This document shows, one piece after another, positions 1-11,067 of a stretch of 42,329 nt of DNA (its first letter is position 1; the number at the start of each line of letters is the position of its first letter). Below the pieces are notes generated by a model that was not told the DNA's origin, searched no databases, and saw nothing but the letters and a program-made list of their open reading frames with translations. Source of the DNA: Aquabacterium sp. Its GTDB lineage: Bacteria; Pseudomonadota; Gammaproteobacteria; Burkholderiales; Burkholderiaceae_C. Both the position numbers and the translations under genes were made by a program. The stretch is taken from positions 1-42,329 of the forward strand of contig NZ_JACRAH010000024.1 in NCBI RefSeq assembly GCF_016234775.1. The letters run 5' to 3'.

Positions 1-3342
<3,342 letters not shown>

Positions 3343-3390
3343 GAGGGCGCTCCAGAAGTTAGTGTGGAAAAACAACACGGGGGACCGGCA

Positions 3391-3419
3391 AGGATACGCC
3401 CGAATCCGAGGGTTTTCAA
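3391..3419 (-). promoter_or_regulatory. Sigma-70 type promoter of gltB
   Basis: Read on the minus strand, TTGAAA (3414-3419) and TATCCT (3391-3396) are separated by exactly 17 bases. This gives a predicted transcription start near 3384 and a leader of about 40 bases before the gltB ATG. It is one of the cleanest -35/-10 pairs in the window. The assignment comes from sequence alone. Confidence 0.6.
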
Positions 3420-3482
3420 GAATTAATAATTAGGGTCGGATCACATTAATTCATACAGGAACGATTTCACAGCAGATAAATA

Positions 3483-4237
3483 GGGACACATCATCAGTCT
3501 GTGGTGTTTTCAGGCACAAGAAGCGACTTGCGTGGTCGCCCTCGCGGCCGCGGCACCAGTCGCCGCCCGGCAGAAGTCTCCAGCTTGCTGGCGGCCTCCT
3601 CCGGCATCAAGGCCCACCCCTTGTGCATGGCCTGGGCCATGCGCTCGATCTGAGGCGCAGACAAACCTGCCTCCAGCCGACGGCGCCAGGCCGCATCGCG
3701 CTCGAAAGGGGTGTTGCCCAAGCCCCAGAACAGGGCGTGATCCGAGATCAAAGGGTCGGTCTTGATGCCCAGGTGGTGACGCACACTGCTCCACACATCG
3801 TCTTCCACCCTGCTCACCTGGCCGGCACGCCAGGCGTGTGACTCCACCAAGGCCATGCCATCAAGCAAGTATTGCGCCGGGTCCAGCACGGTGGACCGGT
3901 AGCGGCCCGCCCAGAGCCCGCCTTGACGCTCGTGGCGCCGGTTGTAGGCGGCCACGTAACGGCGCCCCAGGGCCTGCATGACCAGGCTGAGCGCCTCGTC
4001 GGTGGAAGGCGTGGCCAGCAGATGAAGGTGATCTGGCGCCAGACAGTAGGCGTGGATGGACAGGCCATATTGCCTGCTGGCCTCTCTCAAGGCCTCCAGG
4101 ATCGCCAGGCAGTCCTGCTCGTCACGCGCCAGCAATTGGCCATCGTGCACGCGCTGAACCACCAGATGCGGCCAGCCGGCCACGCCCAGACGCGGAAGTC
4201 GTGCCACAGAATCTCCTCGTCCACGTTGATGTGTCCC
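3483..4237 (-). mobile_element. Compact RAYT element with 11-bp terminal inverted repeats
   Basis: The motif GGGACACATCA at 3483-3493 recurs as its exact reverse complement at 4227-4237. The two copies enclose a single gene for a HUH-type Y1 transposase. The left repeat abuts the stop codon of the gene and the right repeat lies about 20 bases upstream of the preferred start, so the unit is only about 755 bp. IS200/IS605 and RAYT enzymes act on subterminal hairpins rather than classical inverted ends, so these repeats may be recognition sequences and not cleavage ends. No target-site duplication is evident. Confidence 0.5.
3494..4207 (-). CDS. REP-associated tyrosine transposase (RAYT), Y1_Tnp family
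   Basis: This is a single-strand DNA transposase of the IS200/REP-associated family, of a kind thought to spread palindromic REP sequences. The metal-binding HUH motif is seen as HLHLLATP about 60 residues into the protein. The probable catalytic tyrosine lies in the helix around RRYVAAYNRRH, followed by the typical GGLWAGRYRS segment. The GTG at 4207, giving VARLPRLGVAGWPH, is preferred because family members usually begin MARLPR and GGAG precedes it. A TTG at 4240 would add 11 residues and run into the flanking repeat. The predicted product is about 237 residues. It ends in a basic tail (RPRGRPRKSLL) that resembles an AT-hook and could bind DNA. No frameshift is seen, so it may be active. 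Confidence 0.85.
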   Translation of the reverse strand: MARLPRLGVAGWPHLVVQRVHDGQLLARDEQDCLAILEALREASRQYGLSIHAYCLAPDHLHLLATPSTDEALSLVMQALGRRYVAAYNRRHERQGGLWAGRYRSTVLDPAQYLLDGMALVESHAWRAGQVSRVEDDVWSSVRHHLGIKTDPLISDHALFWGLGNTPFERDAAWRRRLEAGLSAPQIERMAQAMHKGWALMPEEAASKLETSAGRRLVPRPRGRPRKSLLVPENTTD

Positions 4238-4542
4238 CAATTATTGCAGGCTGGCCGGCAAATGACACCACCACCCCGAGCCCCAGGTGCCTCACGCGCT
4301 CAGGATGACGTCAGCACAACACAAGGTCCGCGCCCTGACCGAAAACATGTTGACGTACATCACTCGCTCCACCTTCAACGCCCCTCATTCAAGGGGATGG
4401 CAGCCCGTTTCAAGGAGTTCCCCCGTTGTGACCACAGGCCAAGGCTCGGTACGCTTCAGCCTGGAGATACCGATTTGCATTACATAGGCTTCATACAAAA
4501 GAAGGCCATGTCGGATGTGCAGTACTGGAGAGAGAAACAAAC
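4208..4542. other. Intergenic region upstream of the desaturase locus
   Basis: This stretch of about 335 bases holds the right repeat of the RAYT element (4227-4237) and presumably the promoter of the reductase-desaturase genes. A weak -10-like TACAAA sits at 4494-4499, but no good -35 is spaced correctly. No clear operator palindrome and no convincing small gene were found. GGAGAGAG shortly before 4543 serves as the ribosome binding site. Confidence 0.5.
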
Positions 4543-5730
4543 ATGGCTGAGTCTTCCACCGTCCCCCTGCCCACTGCAGCGGCGGCCCGTCTGTCGGGCT
4601 GGCTGTCCCACCTGGGCATCAGCCCCTTGGCTTTTGACGACACCCTCAGCCTGATCAACCCCTTGCTGACCGTGCACCGCCTGAACGCGCGCATCGTGGC
4701 GCGCCAGGTTGAAACGGGTACCGCCACCACCCTGGTGCTGCAAGCCGGCCCCGCTTTCAAAGGATTCCAGCCCGGTCAGTTCGTGATGATTGGCGTGACC
4801 ATCAATGGGGTGCGCCATCGCCGCGCTTATTCGCCTCGTATGGTCGAGGGTCACGCCAACCGCTTCGCCATCACCGTGCAACGCCAACCTGGCGGCCTGG
4901 TGTCCAACCATCTCAATGAAAAGGCCCGCGTGGGTCAGTTCATCGAAATCGAACAGGCTGGCGGCAGCTTCACCCTGCCCTCCCCCTTGCCAGCCGAAGT
5001 GCTGTTGATTGCCGGCGGCAGCGGGATCACGCCCAGCATGGCCATGCTGGAGCACCTGCAGCGCCATTTCCCCAAGACCAAAGCCACGCTGATCTACTTT
5101 GCGCGCAGCCGAGACGACCGCATCTTCGCCAAGACGCTGGACAAGCTCGCGACATCCTGGTCCGGCTTCCAGTACGTGGCCATCGACAGCGTCGCCAACA
5201 CGCCATCGGACAACACCGGGCGCCCATCCACCGCCAACGCCACACCTGCCACGCAACAGGTTCTGGACGCCGAGTTGCTGGGGCGCTTCGTCCCCAACTG
5301 GACCAAGGTGCCTGCTTATTGCTGCGGTCCCGCCCCCTTGATGGACGCCGCACGTGCGCTCTGGAAAGAAGCCGCTGTTGGCAACTGGAAAGACACCGGT
5401 ATCGCCACGCGCCTGCATCTGGAGGCTTTTGCACCCGCCAAACCCAGCGGCGATCCACATGCCCGCCATGAAGTGCGCATCATGCGTGACGCCGTGGCGC
5501 AGACCTTCGAAGCACCAGGCGATCAGACGCTCCTGATCGCGGGCGAAACCGCCGGTCTGTCCATCAAGCATGGCTGCCGCCAGGGCATCTGCCATGAATG
5601 CACCTGCCGCCTCAACCACGGCTCGGTGCGCGACCTGACATCGGGCGAACGCATCGACGGCGAAGGCCAGCCCATTCGCCTGTGCGTGAGCAGCGCCATG
5701 AGTGACCTTGATCTTGAATCCCTGAATTGA
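4543..5730 (+). CDS. Flavin-dependent reductase fused to a plant-type 2Fe-2S ferredoxin, partner of the desaturases
   Basis: The protein has 395 residues with the layout of a ferredoxin-NADP reductase fused to a ferredoxin. The FAD-binding barrel includes RRAYSP at about residue 98. The nucleotide-binding domain has GGSGITPSMAM near 165 and CCGPAPLMDA near 265. The C-terminal ferredoxin domain has cysteines 345, 350 and 353 in CRQGICHEC, with the fourth ligand in IRLCVSS. Electrons would pass from NAD(P)H through FAD and the 2Fe-2S centre to an acceptor. The gene ends 12 bases before a membrane desaturase, and this family supplies electrons to acyl-CoA or acyl-lipid desaturases in Pseudomonas and mycobacteria. 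Supply to the two downstream desaturases is therefore a strong inference. Confidence 0.88.
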   Translation: MAESSTVPLPTAAAARLSGWLSHLGISPLAFDDTLSLINPLLTVHRLNARIVARQVETGTATTLVLQAGPAFKGFQPGQFVMIGVTINGVRHRRAYSPRMVEGHANRFAITVQRQPGGLVSNHLNEKARVGQFIEIEQAGGSFTLPSPLPAEVLLIAGGSGITPSMAMLEHLQRHFPKTKATLIYFARSRDDRIFAKTLDKLATSWSGFQYVAIDSVANTPSDNTGRPSTANATPATQQVLDAELLGRFVPNWTKVPAYCCGPAPLMDAARALWKEAAVGNWKDTGIATRLHLEAFAPAKPSGDPHARHEVRIMRDAVAQTFEAPGDQTLLIAGETAGLSIKHGCRQGICHECTCRLNHGSVRDLTSGERIDGEGQPIRLCVSSAMSDLDLESLN

Positions 5731-5742
5731 GTTGAGCGCGCC

Positions 5743-6894
5743 ATGAATACCAAGACCATGCAAATTGGCCCCAAGACCTTCGAAGAACTGCAGGCCTTCG
5801 AGAAGGAACTCGACGCCATCGGCGCCGAACACCGCCAGACGCTCGGCGAGCGTGACGCCCGCTATATCAAGGGCATCTTGCTGACCGTGCGCACCTGCGA
5901 AATCGTTGGTCGCGGCCTGTTGATGTTTGGCTGGTTCCCACCGACGTGGTTGCTGGGCGCCTTCATCCTGGGCATCGCCAAGATCATCGACAACATGGAG
6001 TTGGGCCACAACGTCATGCACGGCCAGTTCAACTTCATGAACGACCCCCGCTTCCACGGTGACACCTTCGAGTGGGACAACACCTGCCCACGCGAAGAAT
6101 GGCGCCACGCCCACAACTTCGTGCACCACACCTACACCAACGTCATCGGCAAGGACCGCGACTTCGGCTACGGCATGCTGCGCCTGTCGTCCGACCTGCG
6201 CTGGAGCTGGCTGCACCCCTTCCAGCTGGCCTTGACTGCCCTGCTGGCGCTGTTCTTTGAGTGGTTCGTGGCCATCCATGACATGCAGATGGACAAGGTC
6301 GTGATCGGCCGCCGGAAGTGGTCTGACGTTCGCCCGCAATGGCTGCTGGTGCGCGCCAAGATCTGGAAGGTGATTCGCCGCGACTACATCGGCTGGCCAC
6401 TGGTTGGCTTGGCTGTGGGCGCCTGCTTTGGTCATGCTGTTGACACCGCGCTGGCCGTGCTGATGGGCCATGTGGTGGGCAACCTGATCCGCAATGTGTG
6501 GGCCTGGGCCATCATCTTCTGCGGCCACTTCACGGAAGACATCTACACCTTCAGCCGCGAGTCGATCGAAGGCGAAACCAAGGGCCAGTGGTACCTGCGT
6601 CAGATCCTGGGTTCGAGCAACATTTCGGGCGGCAAGCTGATGCACCTGATGAGCGGCAACCTGTCGCACCAGGTCGAGCACCACCTCTACCCGGACATCC
6701 CGGCCAACCGCTACATCGAAATGGCACCCAAGGTTCGTGCGGTGTGCGCCAAGTACGGCATCCCCTACAACACGGGCAGCTTCGCCTGGCAAATGGCCAC
6801 GGTGTTCAAGCGCATCGCGCGCTACAGCCTGCCTGGTGGCCCACAGAAGGCCGTGCACATCGAGGTGGAATCGATCCTGCCGGAACGAGCCTGA
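5743..6894 (+). CDS. Membrane fatty-acid desaturase, first of two paralogues
   Basis: The product is a 383-residue integral-membrane di-iron desaturase that introduces a cis double bond into an acyl chain. All three histidine boxes are present: HNVMH at 89-93, HAHNFVHH ending at 129, and HQVEHH at 309-314. The protein starts with a charged, tetrapyrrole-free N-terminus, followed by hydrophobic spans at about 55-80 and 160-180 and others around 210-260. Translation is probably coupled to the reductase gene 12 bases upstream. A rho-independent terminator follows directly, so most transcripts should end here. The position of desaturation cannot be read from sequence. It is paralogous to the next gene, sharing for instance DRDFGYGMLRLS and LRQILGSSNI. 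Confidence 0.93.
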   Translation: MNTKTMQIGPKTFEELQAFEKELDAIGAEHRQTLGERDARYIKGILLTVRTCEIVGRGLLMFGWFPPTWLLGAFILGIAKIIDNMELGHNVMHGQFNFMNDPRFHGDTFEWDNTCPREEWRHAHNFVHHTYTNVIGKDRDFGYGMLRLSSDLRWSWLHPFQLALTALLALFFEWFVAIHDMQMDKVVIGRRKWSDVRPQWLLVRAKIWKVIRRDYIGWPLVGLAVGACFGHAVDTALAVLMGHVVGNLIRNVWAWAIIFCGHFTEDIYTFSRESIEGETKGQWYLRQILGSSNISGGKLMHLMSGNLSHQVEHHLYPDIPANRYIEMAPKVRAVCAKYGIPYNTGSFAWQMATVFKRIARYSLPGGPQKAVHIEVESILPERA

Positions 6895-6904
6895 TGGTCC
6901 ACGG

Positions 6905-6929
6905 GGCTGCCGCAAGGCAGCCTTTTTTT
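6905..6929 (+). terminator. Rho-independent terminator between the desaturase genes
   Basis: GGCTGCC (6905-6911), loop GCAA and GGCAGCC (6916-6922) form a perfect 7-bp GC-rich stem followed by seven T residues (6923-6929). It lies 10 bases after the first desaturase and 38 bases before the second, so the second gene needs its own promoter or read-through. Confidence 0.9.
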
Positions 6930-6967
6930 CGTCGCAAGCCAGTTCAACGCTGATTGATCGGTAACGC

Positions 6968-8113
6968 ATGACAAGTACAAGCGGCCAGCCCTGCCCTGGC
7001 CCGCAAACACCGCAGGCGCTCGACACCTTCGTCCGTGAGCTTGACGACATCCGACGCGAGACCATGGCCAAGGTGGGCCCTCAGGATGCGCGCTACATCA
7101 CGCGTCTGCTGTGGGTGATACGTGGGTTCGAGACGGCAGGCCGCGCCTTGCTGCTGACCACGCCCTGGTTGCCCTCATTCTGGATAGGTGCAGCGCTGCT
7201 GGGCTTGAGCAAGTGCCTGCAGAACATGGAGTTCGGGCACAACGTCATGCACGGGCAGTACGACTGGATGCATGACCCGCGCTTCGATGGCAAATCACAC
7301 GAGTGGGACAGCACCTGCAGCAAGGAAGACTGGCGGCACTTCCACAACTACATGCACCATCACTACACCAATGTGCATGAGCTGGACCGGGACTTCGGCT
7401 ACGGCATGTTGCGGCTGTCTGCCGAAACACCGTGGGAGCCACGGTTCCTGACGCAGGCGCCATATGCGATCCTGGTGGCCTTGCTGTTCGAATGGGCCAT
7501 TGCCATCCACAACATGGAGTTCGAGCGGCTGCGCACGAACCGCGAGGCCACGCAGGAACGCATCCGAGCACTGTGGCCCAACGTGAAGGCCAAGATGTGG
7601 TTGCAGATCAAGAAGGACTATGTGTTGTGGCCCTTGGTCGGTGGGCTGGTGTCGCTGGTTTTGGGGGCAGGTCTGATCAAGGGACTGCTGGCCGTGTTGT
7701 TGGGCAATGTGGTGGCCAACGTGATCCGCAATGTGTGGACGTTTGTGGTGATCTTCTGCGGCCACTTCACGGCTGGGGTGCATACCTTTGACCCGGCCCT
7801 GGTGCAAGGCGAGCACAAGGGGCATTGGTATCTGCGCCAGATCCTGGGGTCGAGCAACATCAGGGGTGGCAAGCTGTTCCACATCATGACGGGCAATCTG
7901 AGCCATCAGATCGAGCACCACCTGTACCCGGACATGCCGGCTCGCCGATATGCCGATGTGGCGCCGCGTGTTCGTGAGGTGTGTCAGCGCCATGGGGTGC
8001 CTTACAACACGGGCAGTTTGCCGGGGCAACTGGCAACCGTGGCGGTGCGGATTGTTCGTCACAGCTTCCCGGGAGGGGAGCGGACGTTGACGTCGTTGAA
8101 GACTTCGGTGTGA
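6968..8113 (+). CDS. Membrane fatty-acid desaturase, second paralogue
   Basis: This is a 381-residue di-iron membrane desaturase, collinear with the preceding gene. The histidine boxes are HNVMH (91-95), HFHNYMHHHYTN in the middle and HQIEHH (313-318). The middle box carries an extra histidine compared with the first paralogue. The two proteins share long blocks around the boxes and differ most in the middle membrane part and at both ends, which suggests a tandem duplication followed by divergence, perhaps in substrate chain length or temperature range. It probably takes electrons from the same reductase. Expression is likely separate, because a strong terminator precedes it and only 38 bases remain for a promoter. 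No terminator is evident after its stop. Confidence 0.92.
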   Translation: MTSTSGQPCPGPQTPQALDTFVRELDDIRRETMAKVGPQDARYITRLLWVIRGFETAGRALLLTTPWLPSFWIGAALLGLSKCLQNMEFGHNVMHGQYDWMHDPRFDGKSHEWDSTCSKEDWRHFHNYMHHHYTNVHELDRDFGYGMLRLSAETPWEPRFLTQAPYAILVALLFEWAIAIHNMEFERLRTNREATQERIRALWPNVKAKMWLQIKKDYVLWPLVGGLVSLVLGAGLIKGLLAVLLGNVVANVIRNVWTFVVIFCGHFTAGVHTFDPALVQGEHKGHWYLRQILGSSNIRGGKLFHIMTGNLSHQIEHHLYPDMPARRYADVAPRVREVCQRHGVPYNTGSLPGQLATVAVRIVRHSFPGGERTLTSLKTSV

Positions 8114-8200
8114 GCGCCTTCGTTGGTTGATGGCTTGTTTGCCGTGATGACTGGTTCTTGCTTGTGTTGGCGCGTTTTGGCGGGGCAGCGCAAGGCGGGG

Positions 8201-8427
8201 GCTGAGCCGGTATCCGGCAGGGCTTCATTGTTGGCGGTCCCGCTTTGCAAGCGGGACTCCCTTGCGATGCTCGCGAGGAAGTGGCGCCGGAGAACTCCCT
8301 GCGTGCTCTGACGACCACTCCGGTCAAACAGCTCCGGCGAGTCAGAGTACGAAGCACGCTGCGCGTGCCCACTTCCCCACTGCGCTTCTCGGCGCCAACA
8401 AGGCGCCCCGCCAGATACCGGCTCAAC
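8201..8427 (-). repeat. Inverted-end element, copy 1 (227 bp)
   Basis: The two ends, 8201-8223 and 8405-8427, are reverse complements at 20 of 23 positions. In the orientation shared with copy 2 (minus strand here), the element contains GGCGCC-TTGTT-GGCGCC, an 8-bp pair GGAAGTGG/CCACTTCC and a 7-bp pair CTCTGAC/GTCAGAG. It also has the hairpin GTCCCGC-TTGCAAA-GCGGGAC and then the conserved ACCGCCAACAATGAAGCCC. It may be a miniature mobile element or a structured RNA. Its reading frames look like high-GC by-products, although one shares a short peptide with copy 2. Confidence 0.55.
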
Positions 8428-8495
8428 CCTTTTCCGCCTCGCTGTCCGCATGCTCAGGCCGCAACCTTGGCAGGCCACCAGCGGGGCGAAGAAAG

Positions 8496-8702
8496 GCTGA
8501 GGGGGCGTGCGGCCGGGCGCCTTGTTGGCGTCGAAGGCGCGCAGGGAAGTTCAGGTTTGCCCCTTGCTGCAAGCAAGGGGATGGCGAGCATGTTTGAGGC
8601 CGCAGGCCGAGTTGCGCAGCCAACTGAGCTGGACGAGCACCGTAGAGCAGTCCCGCAAAGCGGGACCGCCAACATTGAAGCCCGGACGCATGCCACCTCG
8701 GC
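8496..8702 (+). repeat. Inverted-end element, copy 2 (207 bp)
   Basis: This is a diverged second copy in opposite orientation. Its ends, 8496-8518 and 8680-8702, are reverse complements at 19 of 23 positions. It shares GGGCGCCTTGTTGGCG, the hairpin GTCCCGC-AAA-GCGGGAC and ACCGCCAACATTGAAGCCC with copy 1. The middle differs and carries its own perfect hairpin, CCCCTTGC-TGCAA-GCAAGGGG. The left ends of the two copies match at only about 17 of 23 positions, fewer than the matches within each copy. Confidence 0.5.
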
Positions 8703-8986
8703 CGCGCCCCGCGCTCCCCCGAAAAACCGCGCGGACGATGGCGCACCACCGAAGAGAAGCATTTCACCAGGCGAGAGTTCAATCGCTCGAGATTCGGGGT
8801 CGCCCTTGTCAGGCTTTTTCTGACAAGACACTCAGCACCCATCCGACGAGCCTTACAGCACCCTGCCTATTCAGAAATCGAGGGGTGAAGCACAGAATTT
8901 GATCCATGCCGACGAGATACAAAACCGGCACAAACAAAAGCTTCAGCAAACAGACCTTCCAAACCGATTCATCAAAGGACACCGCC
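8703..8986. other. Intergenic region upstream of flhD
   Basis: This region of about 284 bases contains an 8-bp hairpin, CTTGTCAG (8805-8812) with CTGACAAG (8820-8827), around a T-rich loop. It could be a terminator-like or regulatory structure. The flhDC promoter must lie here, but no -35/-10 pair with proper spacing was found. The flhD ribosome binding site AAAGGA precedes 8987. Confidence 0.4.
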
Positions 8987-9307
8987 ATGAACGCCGATCA
9001 AATCCTGACTGAAATCCGCGAAGCCAACCTGTCCTACCTGATGCTGGCACAAAGCCTGATCCGCGCCGATCGCGAACAAGCCCTGTTCCGCCTGGGTATC
9101 TCGGAAGACACCGCCACCATGCTGGCCACCCTGACCCCGGCCCAGATCATGAAGATCGCCTCCGGCAACAATCTGCTGTGCCGCATGCGCGTCGAAGATG
9201 ACATGGTGTGGGGCCTGCTGACCAACCACGGCAAGAACAGCAACGACAGCGTCACCCGCCTGCACGCCAACATCCTGATGGCTGGCCGCCACCAGGAAGC
9301 CTGCTGA
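8987..9307 (+). CDS. flhD: Flagellar transcriptional master regulator subunit FlhD
   Basis: FlhD combines with FlhC as an FlhD4C2 complex that switches on class 2 flagellar promoters with sigma-70. The product has 106 residues, close to the family norm, and shows the characteristic EIREANLSYLMLAQSLIRAD and LTPAQIMKIASGNNLLCRMR segments. The ATG at 8987 is chosen because AAAGGA stands just upstream and homologues begin near MNADQIL. An upstream in-frame ATG at 8906 would add a non-conserved 27-residue extension. flhC follows after 49 bases, and motAB and cheYZ lie downstream. Confidence 0.95.
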   Translation: MNADQILTEIREANLSYLMLAQSLIRADREQALFRLGISEDTATMLATLTPAQIMKIASGNNLLCRMRVEDDMVWGLLTNHGKNSNDSVTRLHANILMAGRHQEAC

Positions 9308-9356
9308 GCCTCAGCCGCCATCTAACCCAAGCCCCAACGTCGTAGGAGCCCGCATC

Positions 9357-9893
9357 ATGCGCACCAAGAGCCTGTTGACCGAAGCCAAGCAAATCGACCG
9401 CGCCGTCACCCTGATCAACCTGGGTGCCCGCCTGCAAGTGCTGGAGTCCGAGACGGATCTGTCGTATGAGCGCCTGCTGCGTCTGTACAAGGAAGTGGCA
9501 GGCAAGTCGCCCTCCAAAGGCCAACTGCCCTTCTCGACCGACTGGTTCATGACCTGGCAGCCCAATATCCACGCCAGCCTGTTCCTCAACATCCACGAAT
9601 ACCTGAACAAGGCCGCCGAGATCGACGAAATTGACACCGTGATCAAGGCCTATCAGCTGTATCTGGAGCAAACCGCATCCCAAGGCCTGGAGCCCCTGCT
9701 GTCCGTCACCCGCGCCTGGCGCCTGGTGAAGTTCATCGACAACGGCATGCTCACTCTGACCCCCTGTTCCAAGTGCGGTGGCCACTTCGTGACCCACCCG
9801 CATGAAATCGCCCGCCACTTTGTTTGCGGCCTGTGCAACCCACCCGCTCGTGCCGGCAAAGGCAAGGCAGCCGGTGGCCTGCACATGCACTGA
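9357..9893 (+). CDS. flhC: Flagellar transcriptional master regulator subunit FlhC
   Basis: FlhC is the DNA-contacting, zinc-binding partner of FlhD. The product has 178 residues, slightly short of the E. coli length. The zinc site is seen as CSKCGG and CGLC near the C-terminus, and the conserved LINLGARLQVLESET and PFSTDWFMTWQPN segments are present. The ATG has GGAG a suitable distance upstream. A strong terminator about 150 bases after the stop separates it from motA, so flhDC forms its own transcription unit. The C-terminal tail GKGKAAGGLHMH looks flexible and is probably not essential. Confidence 0.95.
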   Translation: MRTKSLLTEAKQIDRAVTLINLGARLQVLESETDLSYERLLRLYKEVAGKSPSKGQLPFSTDWFMTWQPNIHASLFLNIHEYLNKAAEIDEIDTVIKAYQLYLEQTASQGLEPLLSVTRAWRLVKFIDNGMLTLTPCSKCGGHFVTHPHEIARHFVCGLCNPPARAGKGKAAGGLHMH

Positions 9894-10043
9894 ACCCCGT
9901 CTTCGTGAACTTCGCACGCTTTCTGATCAACTCGGCCGACAAAGCCCTCAAGAACCCTTCAGAAGCGTCGTAAGAACAGACGGACGGTTTGGAAGCGAAG
10001 CGTCCTTGCTTGTCTCCTCCTAGCACTGAACTTGTGCTTTCAC

Positions 10044-10073
10044 GCGGACCCCTGATCGGGTCCGCCTTTTTTT
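10044..10073 (+). terminator. Rho-independent terminator after flhC
   Basis: GCGGACCC (10044-10051), a loop of six bases and GGGTCCGC (10058-10065) form a perfect 8-bp stem, followed by seven T residues at 10067-10073. It closes the flhDC unit. The surrounding gap (9894-10206) otherwise holds only the candidate motA promoter. Confidence 0.9.
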
Positions 10074-10148
10074 GACAAGCGGGCCTGCGCTTTCACAAGG
10101 TGGTACCTGAGCGTGAAAAACGCCCGAGCCGTGGCGTTGTTCACATCA

Positions 10149-10173
10149 TCAAATCGGCGCCAACTGCCGATGA
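10149..10173 (+). promoter_or_regulatory. Candidate sigma-28 (FliA) promoter for motA
   Basis: GCCGATGA (10166-10173) matches the flagellar sigma-28 -10 element GCCGATAA at seven of eight positions and lies 33 bases before the motA start. TCAAA at 10149 is a possible -35, but the spacing is about two bases shorter than usual. This fits late-class expression of motor genes downstream of FlhDC. Confidence 0.45.
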
Positions 10174-10206
10174 TGCATACATGATTCGACCGGAACGCGA
10201 CCAACC

Positions 10207-11064
10207 ATGTTCGTCCTCATTGGCTACGTAGTCTGCTTAGGCTGCATCTTCGGTGCCTACATCATTCACGGCGGTAACATGCAGGTGATCATCAAGGCCC
10301 TGCCCACCGAAATGATGGCCATTGCCGGTGGCGCTATCGGTGCGTTCCTCGTGAATAACCAGCCCAAGACCGTGAAGGCCGTGCTGGCGCAGTTTGGCCC
10401 GCTCTTCAAAGGCTCCAAGTACACCAAAGACCGCTACATGGAACTCATGGCCATGCTCTATGAGATCCTGCAGAAGGTCCGCAAAGAAGGCCTGATGTCC
10501 ATCGAAAAGGACGTTGAAGAGCCCCACAACTCAGCCCTGTTCAAGAAGTACCCGAACCTGGGACATGACCACCATGTGGTCGAGTTCGTGACCGACTACC
10601 TGCGCATGATGGTCTCCGGCAACCTCAACGCCCATGAGATTGAATCGCTGATGGACAATGAAATCGACACCCACCATCACGAGTTGCATGGTGCGGTGGC
10701 TGCCGTGGCCCGACTGGCTGGCGCCCTGCCCGCCTTCGGTATCGTGGCCGCGGTGCTCGGCGTGGTGAACACCATGGGCTCGGTGGGCCAGCCACCAGCC
10801 GTGCTGGGCGGCATGATCGGCTCGGCACTGGTCGGGACCTTCCTGGGCATCTTGCTGGCTTACGGTGTGGTGGAACCCCTGGGCGGCCTGATGGAGCAAA
10901 AGCTCGATGAAGGCACCAAAGAATTCCAGGTCGTCAAGACCGTGCTGCTGGCCAGCATGCAAGGCTATGCCCCGCAAGTGGCCATCGAATTCGGCCGCAA
11001 GGTGCTGTACTCCACCGAGCGCCCCACCTTTGCCGAGCTCGAAGCTCACGTGAAGAAGAAGTAA
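10207..11064 (+). CDS. motA: Flagellar motor stator protein MotA
   Basis: MotA forms, with MotB, the proton-driven stator that turns the flagellar rotor from the inner membrane. The protein has 285 residues, as in E. coli. Four membrane spans are seen: about 1-20, 35-50, 170-190 (AGALPAFGIVAAVLGVVNTMG) and 200-225 (GGMIGSALVGTFLGILLAYGVVEPL). The large cytoplasmic loop carries the charged helix around ESLMDNEID. The LPAFGIVAAVLG and ALVGTFLGI stretches contain the prolines and small residues that line the proton path. motB starts 3 bases after the stop, so the two are translationally linked. Confidence 0.96.
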   Translation: MFVLIGYVVCLGCIFGAYIIHGGNMQVIIKALPTEMMAIAGGAIGAFLVNNQPKTVKAVLAQFGPLFKGSKYTKDRYMELMAMLYEILQKVRKEGLMSIEKDVEEPHNSALFKKYPNLGHDHHVVEFVTDYLRMMVSGNLNAHEIESLMDNEIDTHHHELHGAVAAVARLAGALPAFGIVAAVLGVVNTMGSVGQPPAVLGGMIGSALVGTFLGILLAYGVVEPLGGLMEQKLDEGTKEFQVVKTVLLASMQGYAPQVAIEFGRKVLYSTERPTFAELEAHVKKK

Positions 11065-11067
11065 GCC

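Noticed and set aside
4480..7071. Open frame of 863 codons on the minus strand across the reductase and first desaturase
   Set aside because: It lies opposite two well-identified genes that share a frame. Its product is a low-complexity shadow without domains.
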